Origin: VBDM01 sp035702665
GTDB lineage: Bacteria > Pseudomonadota > Gammaproteobacteria > Burkholderiales > SG8-39
Reading direction: 5' to 3'
DNA: 64,000 nucleotides
Assembly (NCBI GenBank): GCA_035702665.1
Contig: DASSQD010000069.1
Span: 46,740 to 110,739, forward strand
Shown: positions 58,595 through 64,000 of the stretch, piece by piece
Position numbering within the stretch: position 1 is the stretch's first letter
How the letters are laid out: every line of letters starts with the position of its first letter
Translations under genes and position numbers: made by a program
The notes under the pieces: generated by a model
Database searches by the model: none
The model's input: the letters and a program-made list of their open reading frames with translations, nothing else
What the model was told of the DNA's origin: nothing

Positions 58595-59566
58595 TCAGGC
58601 GGAGGCGCGCTTGCCGCGCGAGCCCGCCTTGCGCCACGCCGCGGGCGGAGCGCCGAACTCGCGCTTGAAAGCGCGGTTGAAGGCCGCCTCGGATTCGTAG
58701 CCGACCTCGCTCGCGACGGCGCCGACCCCGCGGCGGTCGGAGTGCAGCATCTGCGCCGCGAGCTGCAGCCGCCAGCGCGTCAGATACTGCATGGGCGCCT
58801 GGCCCAGCAGGTCGGTGAAGCGCTGCGCCAGCGCGGAGCGGGACAGCGCAACCTCCTTTGCGAGCAGGTCGACCGTCCAGGGATCGGCGGGCCGGCCGTG
58901 CAGCAGCGTCAGCGCGCGGCCGACGTAGCGATCGCGCAGACCCGCGAGCCAGCCGGTCTGCTCCGGCGGAAGGCCTTCGATGTAGTTGCGCAGCGCCTCG
59001 ACGAACATCAGCTCGGATAGCTTCGCGAGCATGACGCCGCTGCCGGCGCGCGGAGAAGCCTCCTCGGCCAGCGTCAGCTTGATCGAGCTGGCGAGCCACG
59101 CGGCCGCCTCGTCGTGGTCCACGCGCACGCGCAGCAGGCGGGGCAGGTTCTCGAGCAGCGGCTGCGCCAGGCGCTTGTCGCAGGATAGAAAGCCGCACAC
59201 GATGCGCGTAGGCTCGCCGCCGCCGCCGAGGCGTGCCCGCGAGATCTGCCCGGCCGCGGCGGGGACGTAGAACTCGTTGATCGGCACCGGCGCAAGGCCC
59301 GGCGCGCTGCCCATCACATGAAAGTCCTTGTGCGGGAGGACGATCAGGTCTCCGGACTGGAAGTGCACCGCCTCGCCGTCAGGGAGCTTCGCAAAGCAGC
59401 TCCCCTGCATGAGCAGATGGAAGAAGATGAAATGCTCGCTCTTGGGCAGCACGCTCGACGCGGCGCCTTCGTCTGCGGATATGCACCACGGCGCAGAGAA
59501 ATCGGCGGCGAAGTAGACCGCCCCGGTCAGCTTGACGAGCCTGAGCATGTCGGAGAGCGTGTCCAC
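58595..59566 (-). CDS. AraC family transcriptional regulator with cupin domain
   Basis: A 323-residue regulator. The N-terminal cupin-like domain (about 1-160) includes FSAPWCISADEG, FFHLLMQGSCF and GDLIVLPHKDFHVMG; the C-terminal AraC DNA-binding domain (about 220-315) includes TVDLLAKEVALSRSALAQRF, PMQYLTRWRLQLAAQML and VGYESEAAFNRAFKREFG. The inducer is unknown. It reads away from the diheme cytochrome gene and abuts the M48 stop at a TGATCA. Confidence 0.9.
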   Translation of the reverse strand: MDTLSDMLRLVKLTGAVYFAADFSAPWCISADEGAASSVLPKSEHFIFFHLLMQGSCFAKLPDGEAVHFQSGDLIVLPHKDFHVMGSAPGLAPVPINEFYVPAAAGQISRARLGGGGEPTRIVCGFLSCDKRLAQPLLENLPRLLRVRVDHDEAAAWLASSIKLTLAEEASPRAGSGVMLAKLSELMFVEALRNYIEGLPPEQTGWLAGLRDRYVGRALTLLHGRPADPWTVDLLAKEVALSRSALAQRFTDLLGQAPMQYLTRWRLQLAAQMLHSDRRGVGAVASEVGYESEAAFNRAFKREFGAPPAAWRKAGSRGKRASA

Positions 59567-59590
59567 GGGCCTAGCCTGGAGGATCCGTCC

Positions 59591-60148
59591 TTACAGCGCG
59601 GAGATATACCGCGCAATAGCGTTGCGCTCGCGCTCGGTCAGCATCTGCATGAACCTCGGCATGTCGAGGTTGTTGGTCCGCTTCTCGGTGGCGAAGGCGC
59701 GCATCGACGCGGCCAGGTATTCGTAGCTCAAGCCCGCGAGCCGCGGCGCGGGCATGCCGCCCTCGAAGTTCGGCTGGTGGCAGGGCTGGCACTGGGCGAT
59801 GCCTTTCGGCGGCGAGGGCGGCTTTGAGGCCGCCTGCCGTGCCGGCCACGTCTTGGCCGCGAAGGAGGCCGCGATCTTGCGGAGGTCACCCTCGTCTAGG
59901 GCCTTAGCGATGGGCGCCATGATCACGCTCACGCGCTCGCCGCTGCGGAAGTCGCGCAGCTGCTTCATGATATAGCTCTGCTGCTGGCCCCAGATGACCG
60001 GCACGGTCTTCGGGTCGGCAGGCGTCCCCTTGTCGCCGTGGCACGCCGCACAGGTCTGCGCCTTCGCCTCGATCTCGTCCGCGGCATGAGCCGGGACGGC
60101 GGCCAGAAGGCCCATTCCGAAAATCGCCGAAGCAACGCGTGTGAGCAT
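59591..60148 (-). CDS. Diheme cytochrome c
   Basis: A 185-residue periplasmic protein: signal peptide about 1-22 (IFGMGLLAAVPAHA) and two heme-binding motifs, CAACH (Cys33-His37) and CQPCH (Cys120-His124), in two cytochrome-c-type domains; MPRFMQMLTERERNAIARYIS contains likely axial Met ligands. It resembles c4-type diheme cytochromes. The start ATG 60148 has GGGGGAAG upstream. Divergent from the heme-propeller gene, with about 79 nt between starts, so a shared electron-transfer role is likely. Confidence 0.9.
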   Translation of the reverse strand: MLTRVASAIFGMGLLAAVPAHAADEIEAKAQTCAACHGDKGTPADPKTVPVIWGQQQSYIMKQLRDFRSGERVSVIMAPIAKALDEGDLRKIAASFAAKTWPARQAASKPPSPPKGIAQCQPCHQPNFEGGMPAPRLAGLSYEYLAASMRAFATEKRTNNLDMPRFMQMLTERERNAIARYISAL

Positions 60149-60227
60149 GACTTCCCCCTTTCCCGTTTGGCGGCGAAGCGTATCATAGGCGAGTCGCGCC
60201 CCACTTTCATAAGGTAAGGAGAGCCCT

Positions 60228-61880
60228 ATGCAAGGCAAGCTGGTGTTGACACTTTCCGCCGTCGCCGCGATGTTCCTCCCGCCGGCGATCGGAACCGTCC
60301 GGGCTCAAGGCGACGCGGCGCTTACCGGCGTCGTCAGTTCCGAAGCCGAAGGCAAGATGGAGGGCGTCGTCGTCACCGCCCGCCGGGCCAAATCGATCGT
60401 CCAGGTCAGCGTCACCACCGACTCGGAAGGCCGCTACAGCTTCCCGCGGAACCGCCTGGAGCCGGGCGAGTACACGCTCAGCGTCCGCGCGGTCGGCTAC
60501 GACATCGCTTCCCCGGCGAGGGCGGCCGTGAACGGGAAGTCCGCTTCCGCCGACATCCGGCTGAAGAAGACCGCGAATCTGGCCGGGCAGCTCACGAACG
60601 CCGAATGGATGATGAGCTTCCCCGGCACCGAGGATCAGAAAGCCGGGCTGCTCAATTGCGTCGGCTGCCACACGCTCGAGCGCGTCGCGCGCTCGACGCA
60701 CGACTCCGACGAATGGACCCATGTGATCAGCCGCATGATGGGCTACGGCGCCGTGAGCCAGCCGATCAAGCCGCAACGCATGCTGGATGCCGCTCGCGCG
60801 GGCAAGCCCGAGCAATACCGGAAGCTCGCCGACTATCTCGCGACCATCAACCTCTCCGCGACCGACCGCTGGCAATACGAGCTGAAGACGCTGCCGCGTC
60901 CCAAGGGCCGTGACACGCGCGCCATCGTCACCGAGTACGACATGGTGCGGCCGACGATCGAGCCGCACGACGTGCTCGTCGACAAGGAAGGCAAGGTCTG
61001 GTACACGGACTTCGGCGAGATGCACATCGGCAAGTTCGACCCGAAGTCGCTCAAGCTCGTCGAATACCCAATCAGGAAGTTCAAGGACAAGGCGCCGGAA
61101 GGGCTCCTCAGCATCGAGTTCGATCGCGAAGGCAAGATCTGGTTCGACACCATGTACCAGGGTTCGCTCGGCGCGCTCGATCCGAAGACCGGCAAGATCG
61201 CCTACTACCCGGTGCCGAAGGAATGGAACGACGACACCGTGCAGCTGAACTTCACCGGCCTGCGCCACGACGTCGACGGCAAGGTCTGGACCAAGAGCGT
61301 CGGCACGCAGCACATCTTCCGTCTCGATCTCAAGACCGGCAAATGGGAGCGTTTCCACCCGACCGACTTCCTGCCCGAGGGCGCGCCGAAGCGCGCCACC
61401 ATCTACCAGGTCATCTCGGACTCGCAGAACAACCTGTGGATGGCCGAATTCGTCGCGGGACATCTCGGCAAGATCGACGCCAAGACGACGAAGGTGACAT
61501 GGTGGCCGCTGCCCACGCCGAACGCCCGCGCCCGCCGCATGCAGATCGACGACCAGGACCGCATCACGGTGACCGAGTACCGCGGCAACAAGGTGGCGGT
61601 GTTCGACACCAAGACGGAGAAGTTCACGGAGTACGATCTGCCGCCGCGCACCTATCCGTACCGCGCGAACTGGGACAAGAACGGCGAGGTCTGGGCGTCG
61701 ACCATGCACACCGACCGGGTCGTGCGCCTCGATCCCAAGACCGGCAACGCGGTGCAGTACCTGATGCCGTCCGACACCAACATGCGAACCGTGTTCGTCG
61801 ACAACTCGACGACGCCGGTGACGTTCTGGGTCGGCAGCAACCACGACCACCGCATCGTGAGAGTAGAACCGCTCGACTGA
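60228..61880 (+). CDS. Exported CarboxypepD_reg-like, heme c and Vgb-like beta-propeller protein
   Basis: A 550-residue exported protein. Signal peptide about 1-26; residues 28-112 form a carboxypeptidase-regulatory-like beta-sandwich (LTGVVSSEAEGKMEGVVVTA, EGRYSFPRNRLEPGEYTLS); a c-type heme motif CVGCH at 144-148; then from about 235 a seven-bladed propeller of Vgb/streptogramin-lyase type with repeats such as EGKVWYTDFGEMHIGKFDP, EGKIWFDTMYQGSLGALDP and NLWMAEFVAGHLGKIDA. The heme suggests redox chemistry, not antibiotic lysis. SD AAGGAGAG at 60216-60223. Confidence 0.88.
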   Translation: MQGKLVLTLSAVAAMFLPPAIGTVRAQGDAALTGVVSSEAEGKMEGVVVTARRAKSIVQVSVTTDSEGRYSFPRNRLEPGEYTLSVRAVGYDIASPARAAVNGKSASADIRLKKTANLAGQLTNAEWMMSFPGTEDQKAGLLNCVGCHTLERVARSTHDSDEWTHVISRMMGYGAVSQPIKPQRMLDAARAGKPEQYRKLADYLATINLSATDRWQYELKTLPRPKGRDTRAIVTEYDMVRPTIEPHDVLVDKEGKVWYTDFGEMHIGKFDPKSLKLVEYPIRKFKDKAPEGLLSIEFDREGKIWFDTMYQGSLGALDPKTGKIAYYPVPKEWNDDTVQLNFTGLRHDVDGKVWTKSVGTQHIFRLDLKTGKWERFHPTDFLPEGAPKRATIYQVISDSQNNLWMAEFVAGHLGKIDAKTTKVTWWPLPTPNARARRMQIDDQDRITVTEYRGNKVAVFDTKTEKFTEYDLPPRTYPYRANWDKNGEVWASTMHTDRVVRLDPKTGNAVQYLMPSDTNMRTVFVDNSTTPVTFWVGSNHDHRIVRVEPLD

Positions 61881-61888
61881 TTTGCGCC

Positions 61889-62392
61889 GTGGGCTCCGCG
61901 TTCAAGACCGTCAATTGCACGTGTGACGTCTGCGTGGCCATGTGCGAGGAAAAGCCTTGCCATGGCACGCCTGAGGAAATACAGCGTCTGGTCGATGGCG
62001 GCCACAGCGGTCGGCTCGCTTTGTACTTCTGCCAGAACTACGCTCTGAAGCCGAAGCTGGAGTATGTGGAATACCTTGCGCCATCCCCCGTGTTCGAGCA
62101 GCGCGGGTGCACCTTCCTCAAGGACAAGCGCTGCGAATTGCACGCCTCCGGTATGAAGCCCCTGGAAGGGCGCGTCGTCTGGCACGGCAAGACCAATATG
62201 AAGCGATTCCCCATTCCCAAGGGCTACACCCTGCGCGAGTACATCGCCTCGCTGTGGGCCAATGAATCCGCGCAGCGGCTGGTGGACTCGTGGAAGCGCT
62301 CGCATCTGACGAGCAATGAGTACGACGCGGTGAAGGCGGGAATGCTGCGCAGAGCCTTGGCTTTTCCCAAGTCGGCTGCGTGCTACCGGTGA
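61889..62392 (+). CDS. Cysteine-rich protein, YkgJ-like pattern, unknown function
   Basis: A 167-residue protein from GTG 61889, or shorter from ATG 61937. The N-terminal Cys cluster CTCDVCVAMCEEKPCHG and the later CTFLKDKRCELH resemble metal or Fe-S sites of YkgJ-like proteins. Central segments are RLALYFCQNYALKPKLEYVE and PLEGRVVWHGKTNMKRFPIP. It has no signal peptide or membrane helix. No close family is recognised. Its 3' end abuts the minus-strand tRNA-His. Confidence 0.6.
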   Translation: MGSAFKTVNCTCDVCVAMCEEKPCHGTPEEIQRLVDGGHSGRLALYFCQNYALKPKLEYVEYLAPSPVFEQRGCTFLKDKRCELHASGMKPLEGRVVWHGKTNMKRFPIPKGYTLREYIASLWANESAQRLVDSWKRSHLTSNEYDAVKAGMLRRALAFPKSAACYR

Positions 62393-62469
62393 TGGGGTGG
62401 CCGATGGGATTCGAACCCACGACAACCGGAATCACAATCCGGGACTCTACCAGCTGAGCTACGGCCACC
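62393..62469 (-). tRNA. tRNA-His (GTG)
   Basis: A 77-nt tRNA on the minus strand with the extra 5' G, acceptor GGTGGCC, D-arm AGCTCAGCTGGTAGAG, anticodon GTG (complement of 62433-62435), T-loop GGTTCGAATCC, and 3' CCA encoded. Confidence 0.96.
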
Positions 62470-62480
62470 GTAGGGGCCGG

Positions 62481-62510
62481 ATTATAGCGCAGGGCGTCTA
62501 GAGTTTCGAC
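62481..62510 (-). promoter_or_regulatory. tRNA-His promoter
   Basis: A perfect TATAAT (62486 to 62481) lies 11 nt upstream of the tRNA. The -35 region (62505-62510 reads GTCGAA on the minus strand) is weak. It falls in the gap after the ubiD stop. Confidence 0.5.
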
Positions 62511-63964
62511 AGGACGTCGCGGAACTTCGCCTCGACCTTGGCGCGCAGCTCGGGGGTCGCGCGGGCTACCGGCGGAAAATCCTTGAGCATCTCGAACGGC
62601 CTGCAGGCGTCGATCACCGCGCGCGAGTTCCAGGTCGTGCCGCGCGGGATGCGCGGGTCCAGGGGCCCGCTCCACATCTTGCGCACGATGTCAATGTCCT
62701 CGGCGGGGTCGCAGCGCGTGCACATCGCCCACAGCACCTCGAACAGGTTCGCGGGATCGATGTCGTCGTCGACGACCACGACGAAGCGCCCGAGATAGGA
62801 CCCCGACTGGCAGCTCGCCGCGGCCATCGCGGCCTGCTTCGAGTGCCCGGCGTAGGCCTGCTTGATCGCGATGACGTTGAACATGCGCGCGCCGCCCGCC
62901 TCGTGACACCACACGCCTTTCACCCCGCTCACGCCGGCGCGCTCGACCTCGTCCCAGATCATGCCCGCCTTCATCACGCACTTGCTGTAGGAGAAATCCG
63001 ACGGCGGCCGCATCGGCGTCGCCATGGTGAGGATGGGATCGTTGCGGTGGTAGACGCGCTGCACGCGGATCACCGGCTGCTCGCTCTGGCCGCCCGCGTA
63101 GTAGCCGGTGAACTCGCCGAACGGTCCTTCGGGAGCGGTCTCGCCCGGGCGCATCTCTCCCTCCAGCACGATCTCGGCGTGCGCCGGCATGGGCAGTCCG
63201 TGGAGCTGGCTCTCGATCACGTCGAAGGGCATGCCCCGATGGCCGCCGGCGTAGTCGTACTCGGACAGCCCGAAGCGCAGCTCGTTGCCGCCCGCCAGGA
63301 ACAGCATCGGGTCGTGCCCGCAGGAAACGAGGACCGGACAGGGCTTGCCCTGCTTGAAGTATTTTTCACGGATCTGGCGGCCATGCTTGCCCGGCGACAT
63401 CCACACGCCGACGCGCCGGGCGTCGTGCACCATCACCCTGTAGGTGCCGCAGTTGACCCAGTTCCCTTCCGGGTCGCGCATGATCACGAGGTCGTCGGTG
63501 CCGAGATAGCGGCCGCCGTCGTGCTCGTGCAGGAGCGGCGCCGGAAACTTGAGTACGTCGATGTCCTTGCCCGCCAGCACGTTCTCCAGCACCGGGCCGT
63601 CCTTGACGACGCGCGGCGGGATCGGCTTGTGCGACTTCATGCGGTCGCGATAGGCGCGCACCACGTCGAGCGGATGCGACGGCGGCGCAAAGCCGAGCAC
63701 GATGGCGAGGCGCTTCGCCGAATTGGTCGCGCCCGAGACTGCGCGAAAGCCTTTCGGGTAGCCGGGGATGTCCTCGAACAGGATCGCGGGCGGTGTCTCC
63801 TGCCGGTAGACGATCTCGGCGAGCGTGCCCATCTCGAGCTTCCAGTCGGCGCCCTTGATGCGCTGGAGCTCACCCGCGCGCTCGATGCGCTCAATCGCTT
63901 CGCGCAGGTCCGAATGGGGGCTCTGGTACTCGTTCCAGATCGGGGCAGCGAGCGGCTTATTCAG
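62498..63964 (-). CDS. UbiD family decarboxylase, apparent CTG start
   Basis: A 488-residue prenylated-FMN-type decarboxylase, counting from CTG 63964. The N-terminal DLREAIERIERAGELQRI lies upstream of the first ATG (63832) and belongs to the family, so the shorter frame is too short. Other blocks are PAILFEDIPGYPKGFRAVSG, GPFGEFTGYYAGG, MWSGPLDPRIPRG and WNSRAVIDACRP. Substrate may be an aromatic or unsaturated acid. CTG overlaps the TGA of the upstream gene as CTGA, like GTGA/ATGA couplings. The partner UbiX is not in view. Confidence 0.85.
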   Translation of the reverse strand: MNKPLAAPIWNEYQSPHSDLREAIERIERAGELQRIKGADWKLEMGTLAEIVYRQETPPAILFEDIPGYPKGFRAVSGATNSAKRLAIVLGFAPPSHPLDVVRAYRDRMKSHKPIPPRVVKDGPVLENVLAGKDIDVLKFPAPLLHEHDGGRYLGTDDLVIMRDPEGNWVNCGTYRVMVHDARRVGVWMSPGKHGRQIREKYFKQGKPCPVLVSCGHDPMLFLAGGNELRFGLSEYDYAGGHRGMPFDVIESQLHGLPMPAHAEIVLEGEMRPGETAPEGPFGEFTGYYAGGQSEQPVIRVQRVYHRNDPILTMATPMRPPSDFSYSKCVMKAGMIWDEVERAGVSGVKGVWCHEAGGARMFNVIAIKQAYAGHSKQAAMAAASCQSGSYLGRFVVVVDDDIDPANLFEVLWAMCTRCDPAEDIDIVRKMWSGPLDPRIPRGTTWNSRAVIDACRPFEMLKDFPPVARATPELRAKVEAKFRDVLSKL

Positions 63965-64000
63965 TAGACGCCCCTGAAGCTGTCCTGACCCGGCTGGTAG
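63961..64000 (-). CDS. C-terminal end of an upstream gene (12 residues visible)
   Basis: Only the last 12 codons are in the window, reading YQPGQDSFRGVY and a TGA at 63963-63961. Its stop overlaps the apparent ubiD CTG start by the 4 bases CTGA, so the two would be co-transcribed. The family cannot be judged from so few residues. Confidence 0.4.
   Translation of the reverse strand, partial: YQPGQDSFRGVY

Noticed and set aside
60228..61880. Virginiamycin B lyase (antibiotic resistance) call for the propeller protein
   Set aside because: The propeller repeats resemble Vgb, but the extra sandwich domain, heme motif and signal peptide point to another role.

Overview
This GC-rich window looks like a chromosomal segment of a betaproteobacterium, probably an uncultivated Burkholderiales/Nitrosomonadales-like lineage. 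The main evidence is gene order: yceD-rpmF-plsX-fabH-fabD-fabG-acpP-fabF runs into rpoE-rseA-rseB-degP, then lepA-lepB-DUF4845-rnc-era-recO-pdxJ-acpS-nagZ, followed further on by scpA-scpB-rluB and rimP-nusA-infB-rbfA-truB-rpsO-pnp. That is the classical betaproteobacterial arrangement. Genes are tightly packed, often with 1-8 nt start/stop overlaps. No gene-free stretch exceeds about 200 bases.

Layout. 1-2.0 kb: tail of an SppA-type protease, then a minus-strand DUF4124-maf-methylase block. 2.0-7.9 kb: type II fatty acid synthesis. 7.9-12.1 kb: envelope stress module (YgfX-like protein, sigma-E, anti-sigma RseA, RseB, DegP), with a sigma-E-like promoter ahead of rpoE. 12.2-19.6 kb: lepA to nagZ, for translation, secretion, RNA processing, repair, cofactor synthesis and wall recycling. 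19.6-20.6 kb: a CDF metal exporter. 20.6-22.9 kb: a block of clearly lower GC with three attC-type recombination sites and four small cassette-like units, an integron cassette array with no integrase in view (CALIN-like). 22.9-29.7 kb: RibD-like reductase, SDR, efp, family-5 uracil-DNA glycosylase, uvrC, pgsA, a Gly-Cys-Leu tRNA cluster and small unknown genes.

29.7-33.6 kb (minus): fdxA followed by a 1173-residue iron-sulfur flavoprotein that joins a GltD/NfnB-like module to a PyrK/NfnA-like module, so it may be a single-chain NADH/NADPH:ferredoxin oxidoreductase. 33.8-38.3 kb: a GldG/DUF4340-type ABC exporter operon. 38.3-45.5 kb: metabolic enzymes, a site-2 protease, trpS, scpAB and rluB. 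45.5-53.9 kb: transcription/translation operon and RNA degradation (pnp). 53.9-60 kb: dksA, tRNA-Pro and tRNA-Arg, a GST, a CHASE2 adenylate cyclase operon, and an AraC regulator. 59.6-64 kb: a diheme cytochrome c divergent from a heme-carrying beta-propeller protein, a cysteine-rich protein, tRNA-His, and a UbiD-family decarboxylase that appears to start at CTG.

The most unusual items are the integrase-less cassette array (20.75-22.88 kb), the fused Nfn-like oxidoreductase with its ferredoxin, an alphaproteobacterial-looking EF-P with Arg at the loop tip, and the propeller/cytochrome pair. All functional calls rest on reading motifs and gene order; no database search was run.
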